Positions 1-7,367 of a DNA stretch of 64,000 bases are shown in pieces. This stretch comes from Arthrobacter sp. Soil782. GTDB taxonomy: Bacteria; Actinomycetota; Actinomycetes; Actinomycetales; Micrococcaceae. The notes below the pieces were generated by a model. It ran no database searches, was not told where the DNA came from, and saw only the letters and a program-made list of their open reading frames with translations. The stretch is from assembly GCF_001428435.1 (NCBI RefSeq), contig NZ_LMSO01000007.1, positions 310,001-374,000 of the forward strand, in the 5' to 3' direction. Every line of letters begins with the position of its first letter. Position 1 is the first letter of the stretch. The position numbers and the translations under genes were made by a program.

Positions 1-309
1 GCCGAGGGAACGGATACGTACGAGACCAACCGGAACCTGTTGCTCACCGACGGCACCCGTTCGGATTCCGTACCGAACCTCGAGATCGAAACCGGCCTGA
101 TCGAAGGCGCCGGACACGCGAGCGCAACAGGCAGGTTCGACGATGAGCACTTGTTCTACCTGATGGCCCGCGGGATCGATGAGAAGACGGCCCGCCGTCT
201 GGTAGTGCGCGGATTCCTCAACGAGGTCATCCAGCAGATCAAGGTTCCGGTACTGGAAGAGCGCCTCACGGAAGCCGTGGAGCGCGAGCTGGCTGCAGGG
301 AACTACTGA
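1..309 (+). CDS. sufD: SufD, Fe-S cluster scaffold subunit (3' end only)
   Basis: The window opens inside a gene; 102 codons are visible to the TGA at 307-309. The tail carries the SufB/SufD C-terminal signature: a 'DGTRSDSVPNLEIE' stretch where a metal-binding segment lies in SufB/D, then 'MARGIDEKTARRLVVRGFLNEV', the conserved helix of the family. SufD is a pseudo-paralogue of SufB and forms the SufBC2D scaffold that builds Fe-S clusters in the cytoplasm. The next gene starts inside its stop codon (TGATG), so translation is coupled, and sufC lies two genes downstream. The call as SufD rather than SufB rests on position (last scaffold gene before the Rieske gene and sufC); the N-terminus that would settle it is outside the window. 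Confidence 0.85.
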   Translation, partial: AEGTDTYETNRNLLLTDGTRSDSVPNLEIETGLIEGAGHASATGRFDDEHLFYLMARGIDEKTARRLVVRGFLNEVIQQIKVPVLEERLTEAVERELAAGNY

Positions 310-686
310 TGACCCAGACACCTGAGAACGGCACCGGGCCGCAGGGCGAGCTCGTCTGCAATGTGAATGATATTGAGGTCAAGCAGGCGCTGCGGATCCT
401 CATTGACGATTACCCCGTAGCAATCGTCAAAGATTCCGACGGCGGCATCCACGCCATCGGCGACACTTGCTCCCATGCCGATATTTCCCTTTCCGAGGGC
501 GATGTCGAGGGCTGCAGGATCGAGTGCTGGGGACACGGTTCCCAGTTCGATCTGCGCAGCGGCATGCCGCTCCAGCTTCCCGCCTACGAGCCTGTGCCGG
601 TTTTTGCACTTGAGATCCACGGTGACGAGGTTTACGTCGACATCACTACGGTGACCAACTCGGCGCCTGTCCCCGATCGCGGCTAG
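309..686 (+). CDS. Rieske [2Fe-2S] ferredoxin-type protein in suf operon
   Basis: A 125-residue protein with a complete Rieske cluster motif: CSHADISL around residue 54 and CWGHGSQFD around residue 73 supply the two Cys and two His ligands. It has no signal peptide and no oxygenase domain, so it is a stand-alone soluble Rieske ferredoxin like those next to biphenyl dioxygenases and in actinobacterial suf operons. The start ATG (309) overlaps the sufD stop, which fixes the start. Its place between sufD and sufC suggests an electron-transfer role in Fe-S assembly or repair. That role is inference; the fold assignment is secure. Confidence 0.9.
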   Translation: MTQTPENGTGPQGELVCNVNDIEVKQALRILIDDYPVAIVKDSDGGIHAIGDTCSHADISLSEGDVEGCRIECWGHGSQFDLRSGMPLQLPAYEPVPVFALEIHGDEVYVDITTVTNSAPVPDRG

Positions 687-759
687 AACTGTCACGAGCC
701 AGAACACTTTCGAACATTTGAGCAACCCTGCAATGCAGGATGCAAAGGAGAACCCAAAG

Positions 760-1533
760 ATGTCCACCCTTGAGATCAAGGATCTGCACGTCAGCATCGA
801 GACGGAACAGGGCGCCAAGCCCATCCTCAAAGGCGTCAGCCTGACCATCAACACCGGCGAGAGCCACGCCATCATGGGCCCGAACGGCTCCGGCAAGTCG
901 ACTCTCGCATCCACCATCGCCGGTCATCCCCGTTACACGGTGGACAGCGGCTCGATCACCCTCGACGGTGAGGACGTCCTGGAGATGAGCGTCGATGAAC
1001 GGGCCCGCGCCGGACTCTTCCTCGCAATGCAGTATCCGGTCGAGGTTCCCGGTGTCACCATGACAAACTTCCTGCGCACGGCCAAGACCGCACTCGACGG
1101 CCAGGCCCCGAGCCTCCGGCACTGGACCAAGGACGTGAAGGAGGCAATGTCGCAGCTGCGCATTGATGCCGACTTCGCTCAGCGCAACGTGAACGAGGGC
1201 TTCTCCGGCGGCGAGAAGAAGCGTGTGGAGATCCTTCAGCTCGAACTGTTCAAGCCGAAGTTCGCCATCCTGGACGAGACCGACTCGGGTCTCGACGTCG
1301 ACGCGCTCAAGGTTGTGTCAGAGGGCGTCAACCGTGAGCACAGCAAGGGCAACATGGGCACCCTGCTCATCACCCACTACACACGCATCCTGCGGTACAT
1401 CAAGCCTGACTTCGTGCACGTCTTCGTCGACGGCCGAATCGCTGAAGAGGGCGGCCCTGAGCTCGCCGATCGCCTGGAGGAAGAGGGCTATGACCGCTTC
1501 CTCGTGGCCGGTACAGCCACTGCCGGCGCCTGA
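760..1533 (+). CDS. sufC: SufC, Fe-S assembly ATPase
   Basis: This is a 257-residue ABC-type ATPase. Walker A is GPNGSGKST, the signature is FSGGEKKRVEILQ and Walker B is FAILDETDSGLD; the DETDSGLD wording is typical of SufC rather than of transporter ATPases. It has no membrane segment. SufC powers conformational change in the SufBCD scaffold. I chose ATG 760 because AAAGGAG lies 10 bases upstream and the protein then starts MSTLEIKDL, as SufC proteins do; an in-frame extension to 718 is not supported. A 73-nt gap separates it from the Rieske gene and 32 nt separate it from the following sufT-like gene. Confidence 0.95.
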   Translation: MSTLEIKDLHVSIETEQGAKPILKGVSLTINTGESHAIMGPNGSGKSTLASTIAGHPRYTVDSGSITLDGEDVLEMSVDERARAGLFLAMQYPVEVPGVTMTNFLRTAKTALDGQAPSLRHWTKDVKEAMSQLRIDADFAQRNVNEGFSGGEKKRVEILQLELFKPKFAILDETDSGLDVDALKVVSEGVNREHSKGNMGTLLITHYTRILRYIKPDFVHVFVDGRIAEEGGPELADRLEEEGYDRFLVAGTATAGA

Positions 1534-1565
1534 TCCGGCTACCGACACAAAGAGAGGCTCCTGAC

Positions 1566-1895
1566 ATGAGCGATGTGAACGCAGCACAGACATCCCTTGA
1601 GGATGTCGAAGAGTCGCTGAAGGACGTCATTGATCCTGAGCTCGGCGTGAATATTGTCGATCTTGGTCTGTTGTACGGCTTGAAGTACGCCGACGACGGC
1701 GCTTTGCTGATCGACATGACCCTCACCACCGCAGCGTGCCCCCTGACCGACGTGATCGAGGAACAGGTGGGGCAGGCGCTCGATGGGGTAGTCGACGACT
1801 GGAGGCTCAACTGGGTGTGGATGCCGCCGTGGGGTCCCGAAAAGATCACAGACGACGGCCGCGACCAAATGCGGGCACTGGGCTTCAATATCTAG
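1566..1895 (+). CDS. sufT: SufT/MIP18 (DUF59) metal-sulfur cluster assembly factor
   Basis: This 109-residue protein belongs to the DUF59/MIP18 family. The family hallmarks are visible: 'VIDPELGVNIVDLGLLY' near residue 20 and 'TTAACPLTD' with the conserved Cys near residue 58. It ends in a 'WMPPWGPEKITDDGRDQMRALGF' tail usual in actinobacterial members. The family acts in Fe-S cluster maturation or delivery. The AGAGAGGC stretch just upstream serves as ribosome site. It is the last gene of the suf operon here, followed at once by a strong hairpin terminator. No sufS or sufU gene is seen between sufC and sufT, where many actinobacteria place them. Confidence 0.85.
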   Translation: MSDVNAAQTSLEDVEESLKDVIDPELGVNIVDLGLLYGLKYADDGALLIDMTLTTAACPLTDVIEEQVGQALDGVVDDWRLNWVWMPPWGPEKITDDGRDQMRALGFNI

Positions 1896-1917
1896 CCCAT
1901 ACGGAACACCGGTCCGC

Positions 1918-1960
1918 ACACAAGGGGAGGCAGCGCTGCGAGCGCTGCCTCCCCTTGTGT
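1918..1960. terminator. 20-bp perfect hairpin after suf operon
   Basis: Two perfectly complementary 20-nt arms (1918-1937 and 1941-1960) enclose a 3-nt loop. It sits 23 nt after the sufT stop and just before the 3' end of the oppositely oriented macrodomain gene, so it can serve both directions. There is no clear T-run. Confidence 0.85.
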
Positions 1961-1969
1961 GCGTCAGCG

Positions 1970-2494
1970 TCAGCCTTCACTGTTCGTGTGAGCGTGCCGG
2001 AAGACCGAAACAAGCCGCTCCGAAAACAGCACGAAGCTGATCTGCCGGATACCGCCGTCGTAATCAGCAACCGTCGCGAACGCAATTCTGGCCACCGCTT
2101 CGGGGTCCCAACCAAAGATTCCGGCGCTGATCGCGGGAAAGGCAACCGAGCGTGCGCCCAGCTCGTCGGCGAGCCTGAGACTCTGTCGGAAGCAGGATTC
2201 AAGCAGCGCGGGGTCACTCTGGCCCGCATGGCGGTTGGGACCGACGGTATGGACTATCCAGCGGGCAGGCAGCCTGAATCCCGGCGTCGCGACAGCCTGA
2301 CCCACCGGCAGCCCGCCGGGCAATGAATTTGCGCGGATTTCACGGCACGCTTCGAGCAGTTCCGGCCCCGCCGCCGCATGGATGGCACCGTCCACCCCAC
2401 CTCCGCCCAGCAGCGATGAGTTCGCTGCATTGACGACGGCGTCGACGTGCTGGGTGGTGATGTCACCGTGGAGGATCTGGACTTCCGGTGCCAT
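1970..2494 (-). CDS. Macrodomain protein (ADP-ribosyl/O-acetyl-ADP-ribose hydrolase type)
   Basis: A 174-residue stand-alone macrodomain. The ADP-ribose-binding segments are clear: '[21 protein letters not shown]' at the start, '[16 protein letters not shown]' for the first loop, and '[12 protein letters not shown]' for the second loop. This is the MacroD-type (YmdB-like) arrangement, and such enzymes remove mono-ADP-ribose or deacetylate O-acetyl-ADP-ribose. ATG 2494 is chosen because the homologous part begins there ([11 protein letters not shown]); an open extension upstream to 2605 lacks family similarity. The gene is monocistronic, convergent with suf and divergent from the ligase at 2608. 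Confidence 0.9.
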   Translation of the reverse strand: MAPEVQILHGDITTQHVDAVVNAANSSLLGGGGVDGAIHAAAGPELLEACREIRANSLPGGLPVGQAVATPGFRLPARWIVHTVGPNRHAGQSDPALLESCFRQSLRLADELGARSVAFPAISAGIFGWDPEAVARIAFATVADYDGGIRQISFVLFSERLVSVFRHAHTNSEG

Positions 2495-2607
2495 GACGGT
2501 CACATCCGTTCTGCCCGGTGACAGGACCGAGCGGTTCGACAGCGATGAGCGTGTGCACCAATGTACTAACGTTTGCGGTATTGCCAGAAGAGGGAGACGC
2601 CCCAACC

Positions 2608-4014
2608 ATGCCCTTCATCGACCGTCTGCTGTACTGGGCACGCCGCGAACCCGGGCGGAACGCCGTCGTCGCCGGGTCCCTGCGGCTGACCTACGGCGAG
2701 CTGGCTGCACGGGCGTCCTCACTGCAGTTGCCTGAGGGAGGAACGATCGCCCTACAGATCAGCGATCCGGTGCGGTTCGCCGTTGCTTTCACCGCCGTGG
2801 TTGGACAGGGTAGATGCGCCGCCGTCCTTGATCCCAGCTGGCCGAGTGATCTTCGGGTCAGGATCCTGGAGGCCCTCCATCCGGACGCCGTGATCACTTC
2901 AGCGGATCCGGCGGAGGCCGCGCACCCGTCTTCGCTGGCCGACGCAGCTGCCGACGCGCGCTTTTACTGCGGATTCACCTCTGGCACGTCCGGAGTCCCG
3001 AAAGGGTTTGTACGAACTGTCGGTTCGTGGTCCCGCTCACTGGAGCGGAGCGTGAACTGGTTCGGTGTCACTCCGGGGTTGCGTGTCTGTGCACCGGGTC
3101 CGCTGGCTGCCAGCCTGAATCTGTACGCCCTCGCCGAGTGTCTCTACGCCGGTTCGACCTTCCACTCACTGGCACCCGGGGATAGGGCAGCGACAGGTCC
3201 GCTGACGGCGCAGGTCCTGAGGTCCGAGCGCATCGAGCATCTCGTCGGGGTCCCGTCCACACTGCGGCTGGCTCTGGAGCGAATCGAGGGAGAACTACCG
3301 GAACTGCGCACCGTGGTGTCCGGCGGTGCCCGGCTTTCCGCGGCGGATACCCAGATCATCCTGCGCAGTGCGCCGGCCGCCCGCGTCTTCGAGTACTACG
3401 GCGCGTCGGAGCTGAGCCTGGTCACCGCCCGGCGGGTGGACGGCTTTGACGGGAACGATGTCGGCCGTCCCTTCCCCGGGGTGCGGATCAGGATCGACGC
3501 GGACAGCGGTTCCGGCCGGCATGGCGACGTGGGTACCATTTCCGTCCAGACCGACACAGCGATCGAAGGTTATCTCTTCGGAGACGACGGACGCGCCTTC
3601 CGGCGCGACGGGAGCTGGGTCACGGTGCAGGACCAGGGCTGGATTGACGACGACGGCGCGCTGCACCTGACCGGTCGGCACGGCGACATGCTCGTGGTCG
3701 CGGGAAGCAATGTCTATCCGAGCGAGGTCGAAGCCGCGCTCGCGACGGCAGGTCACCCGGCCGCCGTCGTGCTCGGGGTTCCGGACGCACGCCGTGGCTG
3801 CGCGCTGGCCGCTGTCATCCAGGCGCCGCCGGATGCCGTCATCGACACCCGTGCCCTTCGCACCCGGCTGAAGGAGCTGCTGCCCGTCGATAAGGTGCCG
3901 AAACTGATCCTCCGAACCGAGCGGCTACCGTTGACCACCGCGGGAAAACCGGATCGCGCGGCACTGAAGGCGACAGTAGTAGGAAGGGACGGTGCCCTTG
4001 AGCGGCTTGCCTGA
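2608..4014 (+). CDS. AMP-forming acyl-CoA synthetase, YhfT-like, biotin-linked locus
   Basis: A 468-residue member of the ANL (acyl-CoA synthetase) superfamily. Seen in order: the phosphate-binding loop '[13 protein letters not shown]', the A4/A5 segment '[13 protein letters not shown]', the hinge region '[20 protein letters not shown]' and the C-terminal catalytic Lys segment '[12 protein letters not shown]'. It should activate a carboxylic acid to its CoA thioester. ATG 2608 follows GAAGAGGGAG at suitable spacing; upstream in-frame codons read through non-homologous sequence. Its 3' end overlaps the thiolase by 23 nt, so the two are co-translated. The pair next to bioN-bioM-bioY mirrors Bacillus yhfT-yhfS-yhfU, where yhfU is a BioY. 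The substrate is unknown; a biotin-related or pimelate-like acid is inference. Confidence 0.85.
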   Translation: MPFIDRLLYWARREPGRNAVVAGSLRLTYGELAARASSLQLPEGGTIALQISDPVRFAVAFTAVVGQGRCAAVLDPSWPSDLRVRILEALHPDAVITSADPAEAAHPSSLADAAADARFYCGFTSGTSGVPKGFVRTVGSWSRSLERSVNWFGVTPGLRVCAPGPLAASLNLYALAECLYAGSTFHSLAPGDRAATGPLTAQVLRSERIEHLVGVPSTLRLALERIEGELPELRTVVSGGARLSAADTQIILRSAPAARVFEYYGASELSLVTARRVDGFDGNDVGRPFPGVRIRIDADSGSGRHGDVGTISVQTDTAIEGYLFGDDGRAFRRDGSWVTVQDQGWIDDDGALHLTGRHGDMLVVAGSNVYPSEVEAALATAGHPAAVVLGVPDARRGCALAAVIQAPPDAVIDTRALRTRLKELLPVDKVPKLILRTERLPLTTAGKPDRAALKATVVGRDGALERLA

Positions 4015-5182
4015 GGACCGTCGGGACGAGAGGCGGGCCGTCATTGCCCTCTGCCGCCGCACACCGTTCGGCCGCCTCCGCGGGGTGTTCTCGTCAACCG
4101 AGGCGCATGAGCTGCTCGCAGCCGTCCTGCATGCCGCGTACCGGGACGCCGGCCTTCCGGAGAGTGGCTTGGCGGACGTGATCATCGGCAATGCCGCCGG
4201 TGGCGGAGGCAACGTCGCGCGGTTGGCAGCGCTGACCGCGGGCCTGCCGGTGGAGGTACCCGGCCTCACGATCGACCGTCAGTGCGCTTCCGGTCTCGAC
4301 GCGATCTCGTTGGCCTGCCGGCTCGTGGAGTCGGAGGCAGGCGCCTGGTTCATCGCCGGGGGTGTGGAAAGCTGCAGCACCGCTCCCTTGCGCGCGCACC
4401 GGTTGACCTCGCTGCCCGGAGCGCCCGACTTCTTCTCCCGCGCGCGGTTTGCACCGGAGACTCACGGCGATCCGAGTGCCGGCCAGGCAGCTGAGAACGT
4501 TGCCGCCGCCTTCGGCGTCCAACGTGACGAGCAGGACCAGTACGCCCTCCGCAGCTACACCCGCACCGCCGCAGCGCTCGATGGAATGTCGGCGGAGATA
4601 GTTCCGACTGCCGGCTGCGACACGGACGAGACACCACGTCGTGGGATGACATCGAAGGTCCTGTCCCGATTCCTACCGGCATTCACGGCGGCCGGGAGCG
4701 TTACTGCCGGCAATTCCTGTGCCGATGCAGACGCAGCGGTAGTCGCCGTCGTGACGAGCCGTGCACGTGCCAGGGCGGCGGGCTTCAACACAGTGCTTGA
4801 ATTCCACGGTTCTGCATCTGCCGGAGGGGCGCCTGCCCTCTTTGGAACCGCCGGCGCGCACGCGGTGCTGAAGCTCCTCGAAGGGATCCAGTTGAACAGG
4901 AAAGCTGTATCCACCTGGGAGTACAACGAGGCGTTCGCGGCGCAGGTGCTCGCCTCGGCACAGCTGTTAGGAGTTGCCCCTGAACGTCTCAACCTCCACG
5001 GCGGTGCTCTTGCCTATGGCCACCCATATGGTGCCTCGGGCGCGATGCTCGTTGCCAACCTTCTGCGCCAGGCCTCCATGCCGGGCGGTCCCCGGGACGA
5101 CGGCGGCTGGTCGGTGGCTGCGGTGAGCGCAGCCGGCGGCGTAGGGACAGCCGCCGCTTTCCGTACGGTGAGCCTCCAGTAG
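3992..5182 (+). CDS. Thiolase-family protein, YhfS-like, lacking C-terminal catalytic Cys
   Basis: A 396-residue thiolase-fold protein. The acyl-accepting Cys is present ('DRQCASGLDAI'), as are 'NEAFAAQVLAS' and the histidine motif 'GHPYGASGAM'. The C-terminal motif, CxGGGxG in ordinary thiolases, reads 'AAVSAAGGVGTAAAF' here, so the second catalytic Cys is absent. That pattern suggests an enzyme that cannot run a normal Claisen/thiolysis cycle. GTG 3992, preceded by AGGAAGGG, overlaps the ligase gene. It is convergent with bioN, 28 nt away. The fold is certain; the reaction is not. Confidence 0.85.
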   Translation: MPLSGLPEDRRDERRAVIALCRRTPFGRLRGVFSSTEAHELLAAVLHAAYRDAGLPESGLADVIIGNAAGGGGNVARLAALTAGLPVEVPGLTIDRQCASGLDAISLACRLVESEAGAWFIAGGVESCSTAPLRAHRLTSLPGAPDFFSRARFAPETHGDPSAGQAAENVAAAFGVQRDEQDQYALRSYTRTAAALDGMSAEIVPTAGCDTDETPRRGMTSKVLSRFLPAFTAAGSVTAGNSCADADAAVVAVVTSRARARAAGFNTVLEFHGSASAGGAPALFGTAGAHAVLKLLEGIQLNRKAVSTWEYNEAFAAQVLASAQLLGVAPERLNLHGGALAYGHPYGASGAMLVANLLRQASMPGGPRDDGGWSVAAVSAAGGVGTAAAFRTVSLQ

Positions 5183-5210
5183 CAGCGGGAGGATCCGCTG
5201 CCCAGCAGCC

Positions 5211-5876
5211 CTACGAACCAGACCTGGATGCTCCACCGGGAGTGCCGCCGTCGTGATCTGCTTCCGCGAGACCGCGCGCTGCGAGCGCATCTCCGGTCTG
5301 CTGTGCATAGGCCACCGCACCGATGAAGACGGGAAGGATCAGCGCGCGTGGATTGCGTTCCAGGCCGCGGGCACGGGCCGCGTCGCGGGAATCCTCCGCA
5401 GAGCCGACCAGATAGGGGATGCTGCGCAGCATCAGTGCGACGGTCAGCCCAAAGCGTTCCGGATCGGCGCCAAGCGGCCGCAGCGGACGAGCCAGTGAAA
5501 CCAGTCCGTCGAGAATGCGTTGGCTCTCGGTTGTCAGCGTGATCAGCAGGGCAGCCAGAACGCAGGTCACGATGTTCCCGACAACGAGGAACGCTGGAAG
5601 GAGTCCCGCGCTGAACCACTGGAACGCTCCAAGGACGACGATGAGCAGCCACATCTTCCGAAGGGGCTGGAGCAGCTCGCGGAGCCCAAGCCGAGCACCC
5701 ACGAGGTAGGCCAGGACAACCAGGCCCAGACCGGCCAGTGTGGCTTCCAGCGAACTTAGTGCCAGGACCGCCACCGACAGCACAGCCACCGGCAGGAACT
5801 TGGCCCACAGGGGAACGGCATGCAGGATCGATCTGCGCTCCACATACGCGCCGAGCAGGCTGGCGTGACCCCTCAC
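5211..5876 (-). CDS. bioN: BioN, energy-coupling factor transmembrane subunit of biotin transporter
   Basis: A 221-residue integral membrane protein of the EcfT/CbiQ family. Hydrophobic segments occupy about residues 24-65, 75-95 and 98-116. A cytoplasmic coupling region contains 'SAEDSRDAARARGLERN' (the Ala-Arg-Gly coupling motif), which contacts the ATPase, followed by a last membrane segment. It starts four bases inside the end of bioM, and bioY lies upstream, so order of transcription is bioY-bioM-bioN. With BioM and BioY it would import biotin through an ECF-type transporter. Confidence 0.88.
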   Translation of the reverse strand: MRGHASLLGAYVERRSILHAVPLWAKFLPVAVLSVAVLALSSLEATLAGLGLVVLAYLVGARLGLRELLQPLRKMWLLIVVLGAFQWFSAGLLPAFLVVGNIVTCVLAALLITLTTESQRILDGLVSLARPLRPLGADPERFGLTVALMLRSIPYLVGSAEDSRDAARARGLERNPRALILPVFIGAVAYAQQTGDALAARGLAEADHDGGTPGGASRSGS

Positions 5877-6583
5877 AGCGGCCCTTCAGCGGACGCATCA
5901 TGCAGGCTGAGGTCGCGGTAGGCCGCGACGGCGTCGGCGGGGACGCCGTCGAATATCACCCGGCCGGAATCAACCACCAGGGTGCGTTCAGCCTGCAGCG
6001 CGAAGTCCAGCGAATGGGTGGTGAAAATGACCTGCTGGTCAAGCCCGCGGAACAGGCGCCGCACGCGTTCTGAGTTACGGAGGTCAAGGAGGGTGGTCGG
6101 TTCATCGGCAACGAGGACCTTGGGATCACACGCAAGGACGGTTGCGAGGGCGAGGAGCTGGCGTTCACCGCCCGAGAGGTCGTAGACGCTCTGATCCGCA
6201 AGATGCGCGAGTCCGAATCGGCCGAGAACTTCAACAGCTGCCGTGCGCCGCTCCCCGCGGTCTCGGTAGCGCCGGCGCAGGGACAGCTCCACGTCTTCAC
6301 GACCGGTGGGCATCACCAGTTGGGACAGCGGGTCAGTGAACATGAAAGCCACGCTTTGCCGGACCGCCGCGCCTTTGCGCGCGGTGTCCAGCCCGTCGAC
6401 CGTCACCTGACCGGACGTCGGCAGGACCAGTGAATTGATCAGTTTCAACAGGGTGGACTTGCCGGATCCGTTTGCGCCGATGATGCTGATGCGGCTTTCT
6501 GCCAGTGTGAGATTCAGCGGTGCCAGGATGGTTCGTGGTGCCGGATGATCTGCCTGTACGGCTGCTTCGCTGAACTGGATCAT
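5873..6583 (-). CDS. bioM: BioM, ATP-binding subunit of ECF biotin transporter
   Basis: A 236-residue ABC ATPase of the EcfA/CbiO type. Walker A is GANGSGKST, the signature is LSGGERQLLALA and Walker B is VLVADEPTTLLD. A 'FMFTDPLSQLVMPT' segment matches the EcfA Q-loop region ('FQxPexQxxxxxv'). It lies 8 nt downstream of bioY and overlaps bioN by 4 nt. It drives biotin uptake together with BioN and the substrate-binding BioY. Confidence 0.9.
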   Translation of the reverse strand: MIQFSEAAVQADHPAPRTILAPLNLTLAESRISIIGANGSGKSTLLKLINSLVLPTSGQVTVDGLDTARKGAAVRQSVAFMFTDPLSQLVMPTGREDVELSLRRRYRDRGERRTAAVEVLGRFGLAHLADQSVYDLSGGERQLLALATVLACDPKVLVADEPTTLLDLRNSERVRRLFRGLDQQVIFTTHSLDFALQAERTLVVDSGRVIFDGVPADAVAAYRDLSLHDASAEGPL

Positions 6584-6591
6584 TGCCTACC

Positions 6592-7227
6592 TCAGCGCCG
6601 GCGGGCTGAACGGGACTGGAGACGGGGGAACGCCTTGAGAACACTGAGCCCGATTGCAGCGGCCGCCAGGTTCTTCAGGACGTCTCCGGGGAGGAAGACG
6701 ACGTCGGCTGCGATGGCAGCGGCGAGGTCAAGTTTTGCATTGATCATCATGCCGATGATTCCCAACGGATGCGTGATGAGCAGGCTGGTCACAGTGCAGG
6801 CAACGAACAGTGCAAGGAACCGGTAGCGGGAAAACCGGCGGAAGACGATGCGTGCGAGGAAGCCGACCACGAAGGCTGCAATGGGGAAGGCGATGATGTA
6901 ACCGGCTGATGGGCCGAAGAGGACACCGATACCGCCTCGGAACTGGCTGAAGATCGGTAGTCCCGCGAGCGCAACGGCCACGTACAGGCTGAGGGCTGCG
7001 CCCGCCCGCCACGGGCCGAGCACAATTCCGGTCACCATGATTGCCAGGGTCTGCAAAGTGATGGGCACCCCCACCTGCCCCACCGGTATAGCGGGTAGGA
7101 TGGCACTGGCGGCCACGACGGCTGCGAAGACCGCGATCAGCGAGAGATCGGTCGCATTCCAGGAAGAACGAGCCCGTGCCGGAGAATCGGCACGTGTGGA
7201 ATGCGGAGCCGAATTAGTCTGTTGCAT
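6592..7227 (-). CDS. bioY: BioY, biotin-binding S-component of ECF transporter
   Basis: A 211-residue protein with about six hydrophobic segments. It shows the BioY pattern: 'PVGQVGVPITLQTLAIMVTG' after the first helix, then 'LPIFSQFRGGIGVLFGPSAG', then 'LPGDVLKNLAAAAIG' near the C-terminus. BioY binds biotin in the membrane. A hydrophilic 25-residue N-terminal extension precedes the first helix. The gene heads a bioY-bioM-bioN operon; a perfect 17-bp palindrome lies about 77 nt upstream of its start and is a plausible operator. Confidence 0.92.
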   Translation of the reverse strand: MQQTNSAPHSTRADSPARARSSWNATDLSLIAVFAAVVAASAILPAIPVGQVGVPITLQTLAIMVTGIVLGPWRAGAALSLYVAVALAGLPIFSQFRGGIGVLFGPSAGYIIAFPIAAFVVGFLARIVFRRFSRYRFLALFVACTVTSLLITHPLGIIGMMINAKLDLAAAIAADVVFLPGDVLKNLAAAAIGLSVLKAFPRLQSRSARRR

Positions 7228-7303
7228 CGTGACGCTTTCTGTGAGATCTGCACAACGGTGAGCTGTTACTTACCGAGATTAGTGCGGAAAGAAGCAAACG
7301 CTT

Positions 7304-7320
7304 TTGTAGGTTTCCTACAA
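7304..7320. promoter_or_regulatory. Perfect palindrome TTGTAGG-N3-CCTACAA upstream of bioY
   Basis: The 7-nt arms are exact inverted repeats with a 3-nt spacer. The site lies between bioY (minus) and the ABC-F gene (plus). Location upstream of a biotin transporter suggests a biotin-responsive regulator (BirA- or TetR/BioQ-like). The resemblance to TTGTnAACC-type BirA half-sites is only partial, so the regulator is unknown. Confidence 0.5.
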
Positions 7321-7367
7321 CATTGAGGTCCGGCCTACCGCGCCGGAACAGGAAAGGCCCAGCCACC

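Noticed and set aside
303-1163. Several long minus-strand open frames across the suf genes
   Set aside because: They are antisense to strongly supported sufD, Rieske and sufC genes and their products have no domain features.
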